A stretch of 64,000 bases of DNA from an uncultured Aquimarina sp. (GCF_947500065.1 NZ_CANMQT010000013.1:62001-126000), one strand, 5' to 3'; counted from the first letter of the stretch, positions 37,601 through 46,640 are shown. Program-made: numbers and translations. The notes: generated from the sequence alone by a model not told the origin.

Positions 37601-37618
37601 ATCAAAACCGAACAATAA
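34601..37618 (+). CDS. Large periplasmic TPR protein
   Basis: A 1005-residue exported protein consisting almost entirely of tetratricopeptide-like helical repeats after a signal peptide (1-20, SKVSAQ). A TTG at 34535 adds 22 residues before the signal sequence, so I start at ATG 34601. Repeats of the form A..YYLGFIAY....Y..A...F recur about every 34-37 residues throughout. Such proteins act as scaffolds for envelope assemblies. It is 27 bp upstream of an outer-membrane beta-barrel gene, suggesting a paired function across the envelope. Confidence 0.85.
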   Translation: MNKYITLMLFVAILFSKVSAQQSAIYTNELVLYNQALELYNNKQFLAAQNLFDKVRDAVDDENIDAECTYYIANCAVWLNQKGADTLMEEFVVQYPTSIKRNAAYLDVANYYFDNGKYAYARKWYDKVDEGNMSRSEREKFNFNNGYAYFKIQRFNEAKKFLTQVEETDTYGAQAKYYLGFIAYEGDNYQEADKLFDEVKDLDKYNKNLSYFQSDMNFKSGKFEEAINDGLGQLSKSKPSEKSELNKIIGESYFNLGQYDKAIPHLKAYRGRKGKWNNTDYYQLGYAYYKGGDYTNAISEFNKIVDGRNATAQNAYYHLAESYLRTNQKQQALNAFKNASEMDFEAKIKEDALYNYAKLSYEIGNSYESTPKVLLSYAEAYPNSEFKEEIQELLISSYITSKNYKEAMDLLEGSRNFDDKVVYQKVAFFRGVELYNEGNYADAKIYFDKSLAQQTDPRFAAKAIYWKSECDYLQNNFDEALIGFKQFKGQQAASSTDEYAEIDYNIGYTYFKLKQYPQAADFFDKYSKKRGVDEIRLTDTYLRLGDSHFISSKYWPAMEAYNKAIKNGGADSDYAHYQKAISYGFVKKNDKKISDLEMFIKQYTRSTYRDDAMFALGNTYVAENKTQRGIEAYDRLIREVPRSSYVPKALLKQGLIYYNGDQGNRALTKFKRVVSDYPGTDEALQAVNTARLIYVDLGRTDEYSSWVKGLSFVDVTDADLDNTSYEAAEKQFLENNQNAAIIGFQKYLDEFPNGLHALKSHFYLAQLFFKKGDKQATIPHYEYVLQKDRTEFTEQALARLSQIYLENRNYDKAIPVLERLETAADFPQNIIFAQSNLMKSHYQLVHYQETITYAEKVLDNPKIQNDVKSDAQVFIARAALQTADNARAKRAYAEVRKIATGELAAEALYYDAYFKNKEGNYKASNETVQQLAKDFSGYKLYGAKGLVLMAKNFYGLEDAYQATYILESVIKNFADYPDVTSEARSELKRIKAEEAKTNSSIKTEQ

Positions 37619-37645
37619 TAATCAGTTATAAACGCTAAGATATTT

Positions 37646-39394
37646 ATGTCGAGATATATCAAGAAATTAATTTCTCTTACCTGTATTTTTGTCTGTAGTA
37701 TTTCTACAATAGTTGCTCAGGAGAAAGAAGAAGAGGAAACAATAGAAACAGAACGTGTAGTTATCGTTAAAACCTATACACCAACGATTAGTGATGCGTT
37801 TAAGGTGAAATCTACACCGATACTTAATGATTCAGTTACTCAAAAGAAAAAACAACTTCGATACAGTATTTTTTCAGTGCCAGTAGCATCTACATTTACG
37901 CCAGCAAAAGGTAGAGCAGCGAATATAGATCGACCTAAAAAAATACCATTGTATGATAATTATGCTACGTTGGGATTTGGAAATTTCACTTCGGTGTTGG
38001 CTGAGTTTTATAGTAATTTTCAGGTAAATCGTACAGATAATATAGGATTGTATTTACATCATAATTCATCGCAAGGAGGAATAAAAGATATAGAGCTGGA
38101 CGATAAATTTTACAATACATTTCTAGATCTTAACTACACCTCGCGTACCAAAGATTTTACATACGGAATAGAGTTAGGAGTAGAGCATCAGTTGTACAAT
38201 TGGTATGGTTTGCCAGAGACTCCTGTTCTTACACCAGCAGAAATTGATGCAATTGACCCTCAACAGAATTATTTTGGGGCCAAGTTGGGGGGCAAATTGC
38301 AGTTTGATGATTTATATCTTAAAAGAGCTTCTTTGAACTATCGTTATTTTGGAGATGCGTTAAGCACTACAGAACATCATGCCGTGTTTACACCAACATT
38401 CGAGTTTGAAGTTGCAGATGAATTAATCACCACAGATTTTATTGTTGATTATTTAGGAGGAAGTTTTGACAGACCTCTGAATATTACATTGCAGACGCCT
38501 AATGATTTTAATATTCTTAATTTAGGTATTCAACCTAGTTTAGTGGTGTTAAGAGATAACCTAACATTGAATCTTGGAGCCGCCGTTTTTTATAGTATTG
38601 ATAGCCAGAATAATGATAATGACTTTTTTATCTATCCTAAAGTTACCGCATCATATCGATTATTGGATGAAGCAGTAATTGCTTATGGAGGTTTAGAAGG
38701 TGGATTAAAGCAAAACACGTATAGAGATGCGGTACAAGCTAATCCATATGTATCGCCAACTTTATTTTTAACCACGACACATAATCAGTTTGATGCATAT
38801 GTAGGGTTCAAAGGGAAAATATCTGATGTAGTAAGTTATAATTTTAGAGGAGGTTATTCCTCAGAAGATGATAAGGCTTTATTTGTTAATAACAGACCAC
38901 AGATATTACAGTTAGAGGGTTATGATTATGGAAATTCTTTCGCTTATCGATATGATGATGTACTGACACTTAGCGGATATGGAGAACTAAATTTTAATAT
39001 CAATAAAAAGTTTAAGTTAGGAGTTTCTGCGGAGTATTTCAATTACAATACAGAAGATGAGCAGGAAGCTTGGAATTTACCTGATGTAAAAGTTGCTGTA
39101 TTACTGGATTATCAAATTACGGATCAGTGGTTCGCTGGAGCACAAATATTTCATGTTGGAGAGCGAAAAGACATAAATACTTCAGTTGCTTTTACACCTC
39201 CAACTCCAGAAGTTACAGTAACTTTGGATAGTTATTTTGATGCGAATGTAAATCTAGGGTATCGATTTAATGATAAATTATCTGTTTTTATAAAAGGAAA
39301 TAATCTTGCAGGTGAAAATTATGAGCGCTGGTCTAATTTCCCAGTACAAGGGATACAAGTGCTAGGTGGGTTGACCTACAAGTTTAATTATTGA
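37646..39394 (+). CDS. Outer-membrane beta-barrel protein (TonB-receptor-like)
   Basis: A 582-residue outer-membrane protein with a signal peptide (1-24, TIVAQ). Its C-terminal three quarters has amphipathic strands like TonB-dependent receptor barrels, ending YKFNY. I see no plug-domain motif or complete TonB box, so it is shorter than true receptors (usually 700-1000). Just after the signal peptide is an acidic stretch, EKEEEETIETERVVIVKTYTP. Co-oriented with the TPR gene, with a gap of 27 bp. Confidence 0.75.
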   Translation: MSRYIKKLISLTCIFVCSISTIVAQEKEEEETIETERVVIVKTYTPTISDAFKVKSTPILNDSVTQKKKQLRYSIFSVPVASTFTPAKGRAANIDRPKKIPLYDNYATLGFGNFTSVLAEFYSNFQVNRTDNIGLYLHHNSSQGGIKDIELDDKFYNTFLDLNYTSRTKDFTYGIELGVEHQLYNWYGLPETPVLTPAEIDAIDPQQNYFGAKLGGKLQFDDLYLKRASLNYRYFGDALSTTEHHAVFTPTFEFEVADELITTDFIVDYLGGSFDRPLNITLQTPNDFNILNLGIQPSLVVLRDNLTLNLGAAVFYSIDSQNNDNDFFIYPKVTASYRLLDEAVIAYGGLEGGLKQNTYRDAVQANPYVSPTLFLTTTHNQFDAYVGFKGKISDVVSYNFRGGYSSEDDKALFVNNRPQILQLEGYDYGNSFAYRYDDVLTLSGYGELNFNINKKFKLGVSAEYFNYNTEDEQEAWNLPDVKVAVLLDYQITDQWFAGAQIFHVGERKDINTSVAFTPPTPEVTVTLDSYFDANVNLGYRFNDKLSVFIKGNNLAGENYERWSNFPVQGIQVLGGLTYKFNY

Positions 39395-39406
39395 TTGTGA
39401 ATTGTC

Positions 39407-39428
39407 AGATCGAGCGTAGTCGAGATCT
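39407..39428. repeat. Short palindromic repeat copy (GAGCGTAGTCGAG)
   Basis: AGATCGAGCGTAGTCGAGATCT is a near-palindrome of the TCGAC/CGCTCAG family. It starts 13 bp after the barrel-protein gene. Confidence 0.5.
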
Positions 39429-39501
39429 ACTTGGTATTATTGAGAATAGTAAGCTTATTTAAAGATAAAGCAATTACATCTATATTTAATACTATTATTT
39501 T

Positions 39502-39576
39502 GGATTCTGGCCTACGCCAGAATGACAAGTCTTTTGCTGTTTTTAGTTTTTGTTATTCCAGCGTAGGCTGGACTCC
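39502..39576. repeat. Inverted pair of hairpin repeats
   Basis: Two related hairpins face each other: ATTCTGG-C-CTAC-G-CCAGAAT (39504-39523) and CCAGC-GTAG-GCTGG (39558-39571). The reverse complement of the second aligns with the first over about 27 bp, so the whole segment can also fold into one long imperfect cruciform. The remaining 350-bp gap (39395-39747) is AT-rich and otherwise featureless. Confidence 0.6.
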
Positions 39577-39747
39577 ATTATTCACAATACTAACTTCAGA
39601 TTTATAAAAGTTTATTTGTCTTAAAAACAATGATAATAAACATTAGATTATTATAATTAAGGTTATTTTTTTTACATCTAGCTTTACTTATTAGCAATTA
39701 CAAAATAAAAATCTTATTTTATCCTAGTAATTGGAAATGAATTAAAT

Positions 39748-40560
39748 ATGAAAAGAGTTGCGTTTTGGATACTTAGTCTACTATCGATAGCTACGTTTGC
39801 TCAGGAAAACTTTAAGGTATATTATGAAGAAGGAGAGAATGGATATAAAATATATGCCGATAATGGTGAATTTTGTCCAGTCTCTGTAGAAATTGATTTT
39901 AAAATAGAGAACCTTACCTCTAGTATTGGAGATGTTAAAATCATAAAAGTACCCGCACAGACGACTAAATTCTATGTTGCTGATCTAACCGTTGTAGACA
40001 GAAGAAAAGCAATTAAACTTGGATATAGCGTGCGTTATAATCATGGAAATCATTTGCAAACTTCTTATGATGCTGATTATGCATACCATTTGCCTTATAA
40101 AAAAGGAACTGAGCATATGGTTACACAAGGATATAATGGTAAGATTTCTCATGATAATGAATATGCATTGGACTTTAGGATGCCAGTAGGAACAGATATA
40201 TATGCAGCGAGAGATGGTAAAGTAGTGTTAGTAGAGCAAAGCTTTAATAAAACCTGTACCAATCAAGATTGTGCCAAGTTTAATAATTATATTTTGGTGT
40301 TTCATTCTGATGGAACTTTTGCGGAGTATACGCACATCAAAAAAAATGGATCTAAAGTAAAACCAGGAGATACAGTAAAGAAAGGACAACATATAGGATA
40401 TAGCGGTAATGTAGGATGGTCTACAGGTCCTCATTTGCATTTTATTGTATTTCTGCAACGATTTAATACTAGAGAAACACTCCCTACCAAGTTTGTAATC
40501 GGCAACGGAAAAGAAATTACCCAACTAGAAGAAAAAAAGGAATATTCAAAAGAATATTAA
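39748..40560 (+). CDS. M23 family metallopeptidase
   Basis: A 270-residue exported protein with signal peptide 1-18 (TFAQ). Residues about 130-245 are a LytM/M23 domain: zinc ligands in H..EYALDF and the HLHF motif (GPHLHF), with VKPGDTVKKGQ and GYSGNVGW. It probably cleaves peptidoglycan cross-links during growth. The N-terminal 120 residues form an unrelated beta-rich region. The gene is monocistronic. Confidence 0.9.
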   Translation: MKRVAFWILSLLSIATFAQENFKVYYEEGENGYKIYADNGEFCPVSVEIDFKIENLTSSIGDVKIIKVPAQTTKFYVADLTVVDRRKAIKLGYSVRYNHGNHLQTSYDADYAYHLPYKKGTEHMVTQGYNGKISHDNEYALDFRMPVGTDIYAARDGKVVLVEQSFNKTCTNQDCAKFNNYILVFHSDGTFAEYTHIKKNGSKVKPGDTVKKGQHIGYSGNVGWSTGPHLHFIVFLQRFNTRETLPTKFVIGNGKEITQLEEKKEYSKEY

Positions 40561-40722
40561 AAATATAACCTAGCTGTAAGGTTTGATAGAAAATGTGCTT
40601 TATTTAGCGTGATAAAGACGAATCCTCTGTATTAAGAAAACCTTAACCACCTGTACAATTCGATATGCTTATTTTTAGGCTTTGAACAAACTATTGTTTG
40701 TACTCCAATCAAATATATTATT

Positions 40723-42519
40723 ATGATTAAAAGAATTCTTGTGGCAACATGTTTTGCTATTGTTTTTATGGCATGTAAAAACGAAAAAAAGGTAGAAACC
40801 ACCTCAGAAAATACAACGGTAGATATTAGTGCAGCATTTAATGGAATGCTAGATGCATATTATGAAGAAGGATTACAACTCAATCCTGTACAAGCTACAT
40901 TTGCGGGTGATAATCGTTTTAATGATCAATTTCCGAATCCGTTAGCAGATGAAACGGTAGCAAAGCTAAAAGCATACTATACTTCATATAAAGAGAAACT
41001 AGGTGAATTTGATACAGCTGATCTTTCTAAAAGTGAACAAATGACCAAAGCCATTCTACAATGGGAATGTGATATGAATCTTGCTGGATTCGAATTCCAC
41101 CAAGACTATTTTCCTATTGATCAGATGTGGTCGATCAATTTAAGAGCAGGGCAATTAGCAAGCGGAGCCAGTGCACAACCATTTAAAACGGTAGAGGATT
41201 ATAATAACTGGTTAAAACGTTTGGATGGATATTTAGCTTGGATGGCTTCTGCAGAGGAAAAAATGAAAGAAGGAATGAAAGAAGGCTATGTACTTCCGAA
41301 ATCTTTAATTACTAAAGTATTACCGCAATTAGAGGCACTTACAGTAGAAGATCTTGATGCGCATTTATTCTATTCGCCAGTTAAGAATTTTCCGGAAGGT
41401 TTTTCTGAAGAAGATAAAAAGTCGTTAACGGAAGCGTATAGTAACATGGTTTCAGAAAAAATTATTCCTGCTTATAAAAGCTTACATCAGTTTATGAATA
41501 CTGATTATATGGAAGCCGGACGAGAAAGTTCTGGTATTTCTGAAATTCCTAATGGAGAAACGTTCTATAAACATCAGATCAAATTATATACGACCACCAA
41601 TATGACAGCTGAAGAAATCCATACTTTAGGGTTGTCTGAAGTAGCTCGTATTTCTGGTGAAATGGAGAAAATTAAAGAACAAGTTGGATATAAAGGAGAT
41701 CTAAAATCATTCTTTGATTATGTACGTAATAAAAAGGAGTTGATGCCTTTTAAGGAACCTAAGCAAGTAATCGATAATTTTAATGCGATTCATGATCGTA
41801 TGAAACCACAGATCGAAAAGTTATTTGATGTAAAACCAAAAACACCTTTTGAAGTAAGACGTACAGAAGCTTTTAGAGAAAATTCTGCCAGTGCGGAATA
41901 TAATCCAGGATCCTTAGACGGAACTCGACCAGGTATATTTTATACACCAATTCCTGATGCAACTAAGTACAATACCTATAGTGATGAATCTTTGTTTTTA
42001 CATGAAGCAATTCCTGGACATCATTATCAAATTTCATTAACTCAGGAAAGCAAAGAATTACCAAAATTTCGTAAAACACTTTGGTATAGTGGTTATGGAG
42101 AAGGATGGGCTTTATACTCAGAGTCATTGGGAAAAGAATTGGGATTATACACAGATCCATATCAATATTTCGGGATGTTAGGAGCAGAAATGCACAGAGC
42201 AATCCGGTTAGTAGTGGATACAGGATTACATGCTAAAGGTTGGACACGTGAGCAAGCTATACAATACTCATTAGATAATGAGGCAGAATCCGAAGCAGGA
42301 ATCACTTCTGAAATTGAGCGATATATGGCAAACCCTGGACAAGCATTGTCTTATAAAATCGGACAACTTAAAATCAGAGAACTACGTGCCAAAGCAGAGA
42401 AAGAGTTAGGAGATAAATTCGATATCCGTAAGTTTCATAACGAAGTACTAGAAACTGGTTGCGTTCCATTGGCGTTGTTAGAAGACAAGATCAATACTTG
42501 GATTACTGCTAATAAATAA
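40723..42519 (+). CDS. DUF885 lipoprotein peptidase-like
   Basis: A 598-residue lipoprotein (signal ends MAC, Cys at about residue 18). DUF885 family: the HEAIPGHH segment (His427-His434) is a zinc-metallopeptidase-type motif and YGEGWALYSE (about 458-467) provides the further acid. The family is uncharacterised but close to M1/M3-like gluzincins in layout. Likely an envelope-bound peptidase. Confidence 0.85.
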   Translation: MIKRILVATCFAIVFMACKNEKKVETTSENTTVDISAAFNGMLDAYYEEGLQLNPVQATFAGDNRFNDQFPNPLADETVAKLKAYYTSYKEKLGEFDTADLSKSEQMTKAILQWECDMNLAGFEFHQDYFPIDQMWSINLRAGQLASGASAQPFKTVEDYNNWLKRLDGYLAWMASAEEKMKEGMKEGYVLPKSLITKVLPQLEALTVEDLDAHLFYSPVKNFPEGFSEEDKKSLTEAYSNMVSEKIIPAYKSLHQFMNTDYMEAGRESSGISEIPNGETFYKHQIKLYTTTNMTAEEIHTLGLSEVARISGEMEKIKEQVGYKGDLKSFFDYVRNKKELMPFKEPKQVIDNFNAIHDRMKPQIEKLFDVKPKTPFEVRRTEAFRENSASAEYNPGSLDGTRPGIFYTPIPDATKYNTYSDESLFLHEAIPGHHYQISLTQESKELPKFRKTLWYSGYGEGWALYSESLGKELGLYTDPYQYFGMLGAEMHRAIRLVVDTGLHAKGWTREQAIQYSLDNEAESEAGITSEIERYMANPGQALSYKIGQLKIRELRAKAEKELGDKFDIRKFHNEVLETGCVPLALLEDKINTWITANK

Positions 42520-42544
42520 CGAATCCTGAGTTAGAGTTCCTTCA

Positions 42545-42655
42545 CCTTGGACGACAGTGCTTAGCGATGGGCGAGAAGGAGCGTTGAAGTTAGGATGAGG
42601 GGTTTTAGTTCATACCCTCACTTTAATCCTCTACCTGAGGGAGAGGAAACAAAAT
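42545..42655. repeat. Degenerate palindromic repeat region
   Basis: AGGATGAGGG and the facing CCCTCAC...ATCCT form an imperfect inverted repeat, and CCTCTACC..GGGAGAGG continues it. It is of the CTCACCCT/AGGGAGAGG type found between genes in many bacteria. It begins soon after the DUF885 stop. Confidence 0.45.
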
Positions 42656-42683
42656 CACTAAACTTTGATATATATATATTAGG

Positions 42684-42715
42684 AAACCCAGCAAGATCCA
42701 TCTTGCTGGGTTTTC
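42684..42715 (+). terminator. Terminator hairpin (GCAAGA type)
   Basis: A perfect 13-bp stem, AAACCCAGCAAGA (42684-42696) with TCTTGCTGGGTTT (42701-42713), 4-nt loop, T tract. It is related to the CCAGCAAGACA hairpins near 47860 and 50220. The rest of the gap up to 42916 shows no gene. Confidence 0.88.
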
Positions 42716-42916
42716 TAGTAATTACTAATTCATGTTTTTTTGTAAAATACTTGTAAAAATCAATAAAGCAGTTGATTTTCACTCCACTGGAATATCTAAA
42801 TAAAATGTAACGTGCTGATGTATAAATAGTATGTAAGAGAATTATTTAAATTTAATTTAATAAATTTATAGGAACACAAAACATTTTATACTGATATCTA
42901 ACTAAAACAATTACAA

Positions 42917-43489
42917 ATGAAATATTTAAAATATCTACTATATTTAATTATAGTACTGGCATTAATATTCTTTGGGAAAGGGTTTTTAACACCATCTGTA
43001 TCCTACGAAAGCGAAATAGTTGTTAGCAAACCTGCTAACGAATCTTGGGAAGTGATTTCTGATGAATCAAATTTACCAAAATGGATAAAAGGATTTAAAA
43101 AAACAGAGCTTGTTAGTGGTACAGCAAATACAGTTGGAGCAATTTCTAAAATCTATGTAGAAGATGGAGGCGAGGAAATGGTTATGGAGGAAACGATAAC
43201 AGCTATAAAACCACATGAACATATGGCTATGACTTTTACTATGGATTTTATGGATATGGACTATGAAATGTTTTTTAAAGAACAAGATGGTAAAACTACA
43301 ATCACTTCTAAATCCACCACAATGGGAAATGGCATTTTTGCGAAATCCTTGATTTCATTTATGCCAGGTTCAATGAAAGAGCAAGAGGATGAGAATTTAA
43401 ATAAATTGAAAGAATTAATAGAAGGAAATACTAAGAATTATTTTCCTGAAAAAGTAGTGGATACATCAGCGGTTTCTGTAGAAGAATAA
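42917..43489 (+). CDS. SRPBCC-family protein
   Basis: A 190-residue protein with one N-terminal membrane helix (about 4-22) and a START/Bet v 1-type SRPBCC fold: VVSKPANESWEVISDESNLPKWIKGFK, followed by VEDGGEEMVMEETITAI and the C-terminal helix with KELIEG. These domains bind hydrophobic ligands; the ligand is unknown. Near-isolated gene with AT-rich flanks. Confidence 0.8.
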   Translation: MKYLKYLLYLIIVLALIFFGKGFLTPSVSYESEIVVSKPANESWEVISDESNLPKWIKGFKKTELVSGTANTVGAISKIYVEDGGEEMVMEETITAIKPHEHMAMTFTMDFMDMDYEMFFKEQDGKTTITSKSTTMGNGIFAKSLISFMPGSMKEQEDENLNKLKELIEGNTKNYFPEKVVDTSAVSVEE

Positions 43490-43506
43490 ATCTGACTTTG
43501 ATTTTA

Positions 43507-43575
43507 AGAATGCTGGGTTTGCCGAAGTACCGTCCTTGTGTATTTGGAACCCTGAAGTTCTCGAAAGGTATGGTA
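43507..43575. repeat. Degenerate copy of the TTCGAC-family repeat
   Basis: GAATGCTGGGTTTGCCGAAG followed by an ACCCTGAAGTTCTCGAAAGG part matches, with drift, the unit at 47660-47730 (GAATGCTGAGCTTGCCGAAG ... CCTGAGGTTCTCGAAGG). Confidence 0.5.
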
Positions 43576-43717
43576 ATTCGAAAGCTAATAGATGATTGTA
43601 ATATATTCTTCTTTCTGATTAAACATTCAATTCAATGTAATTTGTTATCTTAGAAATTCACAGAATTTTTATATTAGATATTCTGAGATATGATATTATT
43701 AGCAAGCCTAACAACGA

Positions 43718-44530
43718 ATGAAAATATTAAGGGAAGGAACGTATTATGGAAAACAAAACTCAGAAGTTTCCTTTAATGGTATTCTATTATCTCAATACGG
43801 GTATACGGTAGAAAAAACAGCTTGGCACTATCATGAGAATCCGTATTTCATGTTTGTGTTACAAGGTAATATGATGGATTGTAATACCAAAGCAAAAACC
43901 TTATGTCCATCAGGAAGCATTATGTTCAATAATTGGCAAGAAGCACATTATGGTTCTAAGCATTCTGAAAAAGCAAGTGGATTTCATCTGGAGTTTCAAC
44001 AGGATTGGTTCGAAAATAATGGAGTCGACATAGATCTACTAGAAGGAAGTCAGCTAATAGAAAATCCTAGAATACACTTCCTTTTTGCAAAACTATATCA
44101 CGAATTTGTACTGTCGGATCAATATAGCGAAGTCTCAGTAGAACTATTACTATTACAAATTAGTGAAGCATTAGGAGAGATTAAAGAAAGTGACTCCAAA
44201 AATATTCCTGATTGGATCATTAGATTACAAGAACTGCTACATTACGATACCTCAGAGCTGAGTCTTCAATATCTTTCTGATCAATTAGATGTACATCCAG
44301 TGCATATATCCAGATCCGCACCAAAATATCTTTCTGCCAGTCTGGGAGAATATATCAGACAACATAAAATCAAAAAAGCAATTCCTTTGCTATTGGATTC
44401 GTCAAACTCATTAACCGAAATTGCTTACCAAACCGGTTTTTCGGATCAAAGTCATTTTAATCGTGTGTTTAAATCCTATTTTGAAATGAATCCTAGTTTT
44501 TATAGAAAGAATCTCTATAAAAATCTATAA
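43718..44530 (+). CDS. AraC-family transcriptional regulator
   Basis: A 270-residue regulator. The N-terminal cupin-like half carries HYHENPYF and later SIMFNNWQEAHYG; the C-terminal AraC domain (about 175-268) has two HTHs, LQYLSDQLDVHPVHISR and LTEIAYQTGFSDQSHFNRVFKSYFEMNPSFYRK. No adjacent divergent target gene; the serine hydrolase gene downstream, beyond a MITE-like element, is the nearest candidate. Confidence 0.92.
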   Translation: MKILREGTYYGKQNSEVSFNGILLSQYGYTVEKTAWHYHENPYFMFVLQGNMMDCNTKAKTLCPSGSIMFNNWQEAHYGSKHSEKASGFHLEFQQDWFENNGVDIDLLEGSQLIENPRIHFLFAKLYHEFVLSDQYSEVSVELLLLQISEALGEIKESDSKNIPDWIIRLQELLHYDTSELSLQYLSDQLDVHPVHISRSAPKYLSASLGEYIRQHKIKKAIPLLLDSSNSLTEIAYQTGFSDQSHFNRVFKSYFEMNPSFYRKNLYKNL

Positions 44531-44690
44531 TACCAATTTATTTGTAAAATGTCATATAGAAAACGAAGTTGCTTTTTTGTGCTATGCCACCGTGATGAAT
44601 TTGCATAGCCTTAGCTACGGAAATTTAGAACAAGAAAATAGCGCGAAGAATGAACAAGTATGAATACGTTATTTTATAATAAAATTGGTA
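44531..44690. mobile_element. MITE-like element with terminal inverted repeats
   Basis: 160 bp bounded by TACCAATTTATTTGTAAAAT at the left and ATTTTATAATAAAATTGGTA at the right; these are inverted repeats with about 17 of 20 positions matching. An internal hairpin GCTATGC/GCATAGC (44581-44609) is present and there is no coding capacity. If the outer TA is a target duplication, the ends are CCAATTT/AAATTGG, as for mariner/IS630-type elements. Confidence 0.55.
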
Positions 44691-44763
44691 TCATGTTAAT
44701 CTGATACAATTTTTTGAAGGAGTAAGAAAGTACTTTTGACTTTCATAAAAAGTATAAAAAACT

Positions 44764-46473
44764 ATGTTTAAAAATGTAATGACAGCAGTACTTCTTTTTG
44801 CATATGTTCTAACAGGTTGTTCGCAACAAGTGACAAACACCTATGAAGGGAACTGGGAAGGAACACTAGCAAATACTAATACCTTAAATTTTAATCTCGT
44901 TATAAAAGAGTCATCAACTAATTTATATGAGCTAACGATAACGAATTTTGAATCTACCATAAGAGAAAAGTTAGTAGTAACCAATAATAAACGTCTTCAA
45001 GGAAGTATTGATGATGATATTCATTTTGATTTGTCTTTTACCTCAGATAAAACAGCAGTCACGGGATTTATAAAAACCGGAATTTTAATGTATCACATTA
45101 CTTTACAAAAAACCAATAATGGCACCTATAACGGTGTTTGGAATCCAATTATGGTGGATAGCCTGCAATCACAAACAATGTATCTAGGTGTAGAAAATAA
45201 TGAGGATGGTAGTCTTGCAATGTATACGTTTTTTGGAGATCAACGATTTACAGGAACTTGGATTAATGGTAGTGAAAAAGAAGGAGAAGCTATTGTATTT
45301 AGAGATTATAAAACAGGTCTTAGATTTAGAGCTAAACTTCTAAAAGATACTATTGCATTAGAAACTTTATTAGGCCAGCAAACCGTAACGGTTACGAATT
45401 TTAAACGTTCTGATATTGATTTGTCATCTTTAAAACCAAGTGGTCCTAAAAATCAAAACGTCAACAAACCAGTAGCGTTGAATGATGGTTGGATCACAGC
45501 AAGTACTGCAGATGTTGGTGCTACAACCGCTTCTTTATCGAAGTTAATTGATGAGGTAAATAAAAAAGAACTACCTAATACACACAGTGTACTTATAGCC
45601 AAAGAAGGAAAACTAGTATTCGAAGCGTATTTTGACGGACACAATCCTAATATTTCTCATGATCAACGATCCGCATCCAAGAGTATTTCTTCTGCAATGA
45701 TTGGGATTGCCATAGATGATAAAATTCTAGCAGGCGTAGACCAAAAATTATATGATTTTATACCTCAGGAATTTCAATACACGAAAGATCCTTTAAAATC
45801 TAAGATCAACTTCGAAGATTTATTGACGATGAGTTCTGGATTAGATGTGGATGGTGACGCATCAGAAAATAACTATCAGAGTTCTGATAATTGGTTAAAA
45901 ACAACGCTAGAAGCAAAAATGACACACGAGCCAGGAACACACGCTAATTATGGTTCTGCCAATCCATATTTATTGGGGGTAAGTTTAGACCAGCAATTGC
46001 AATCTCCATTAGAGTTGTATATAGAAAAAAAGTTGTTTGCTCCATTAGGGATTACCAATTATATCATCCAGACAGAGAATACAGCAACAACCCCTTATTT
46101 TGGAGGTGGTATGTATTTAACGCCAAGAGATATGCTAAAGTTTGGGCAATTGTATTTAGATAAAGGGAAGTGGAAAGGAAAACAAATCATTTCTGAAAGC
46201 TGGGTAGCAGCATCCTTTAAAAAATACAGACGATTACAAGACGTAAAAGACAAAAATGAATATGGATACCTATGGTGGCATAAAACCTATACCGTAGGAG
46301 GTAAGAAAGTCGAATCTATAGAAGCAAGAGGTGCTGGTGGACAATATATTTGCGTGATCCCAGAATTACAATCTGTAGTGGTAATCACCTCTGGGAATTA
46401 TAGAAGCCGAAAATTACTACAACAACCAGAGAATATACTTGCGCAATATGTACTTCCTGCGATTGTTAAATAA
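44764..46473 (+). CDS. Serine hydrolase, class C beta-lactamase-like
   Basis: A 569-residue lipoprotein (LTGC lipobox, Cys about 19). The N-terminal 230 residues form a beta-rich domain. The beta-lactamase/DD-peptidase fold follows: Ser303-A-S-Lys306 as S-x-x-K, Tyr396-G-Ser398 as the second element (YxN/S), and ARGAGGQ for the third. Family members include esterases and D-amino-peptidases; antibiotic resistance is not implied. Repeats of the TTCGAC family begin 4 bp after its stop. Confidence 0.88.
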   Translation: MFKNVMTAVLLFAYVLTGCSQQVTNTYEGNWEGTLANTNTLNFNLVIKESSTNLYELTITNFESTIREKLVVTNNKRLQGSIDDDIHFDLSFTSDKTAVTGFIKTGILMYHITLQKTNNGTYNGVWNPIMVDSLQSQTMYLGVENNEDGSLAMYTFFGDQRFTGTWINGSEKEGEAIVFRDYKTGLRFRAKLLKDTIALETLLGQQTVTVTNFKRSDIDLSSLKPSGPKNQNVNKPVALNDGWITASTADVGATTASLSKLIDEVNKKELPNTHSVLIAKEGKLVFEAYFDGHNPNISHDQRSASKSISSAMIGIAIDDKILAGVDQKLYDFIPQEFQYTKDPLKSKINFEDLLTMSSGLDVDGDASENNYQSSDNWLKTTLEAKMTHEPGTHANYGSANPYLLGVSLDQQLQSPLELYIEKKLFAPLGITNYIIQTENTATTPYFGGGMYLTPRDMLKFGQLYLDKGKWKGKQIISESWVAASFKKYRRLQDVKDKNEYGYLWWHKTYTVGGKKVESIEARGAGGQYICVIPELQSVVVITSGNYRSRKLLQQPENILAQYVLPAIVK

Positions 46474-46640
46474 ACTCGGACTTCGACTTCGCTCAGTTCT
46501 CGAAATACTCGAACCCTGAGGTTCTCGAAGGGTGAAAATAATAGAATAACGAACCAGATTTCTACTACGCTCAGTCCTCGAACAATGCGAATGCTGAGCT
46601 TGTCGAAGTGGTTGTCGAATGGTAAGGGAGTTCACCTTTC
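46474..46640. repeat. TTCGAC-family palindromic repeat cluster
   Basis: Contains CTTCGACTTCGCTCAG (46481-46496), CCCTGAGGTTCTCGAAGGG (46514-46532), CTACTACGCTCAGTCCTCG (46562-46580) and GCTGAGCTTGTCGAAG (46593-46608). Arms of type CTTCGACTTCGCTCAG and CTGAGC..GTCGAAG are mutually complementary. Confidence 0.7.

Noticed and set aside
44764..46473. True class C beta-lactamase (resistance gene)
   Set aside because: Only the fold motifs are shared; the second element is YGS and the third ARGAGGQ, and the N-terminal 230 residues are unrelated. A serine hydrolase is the safe call.
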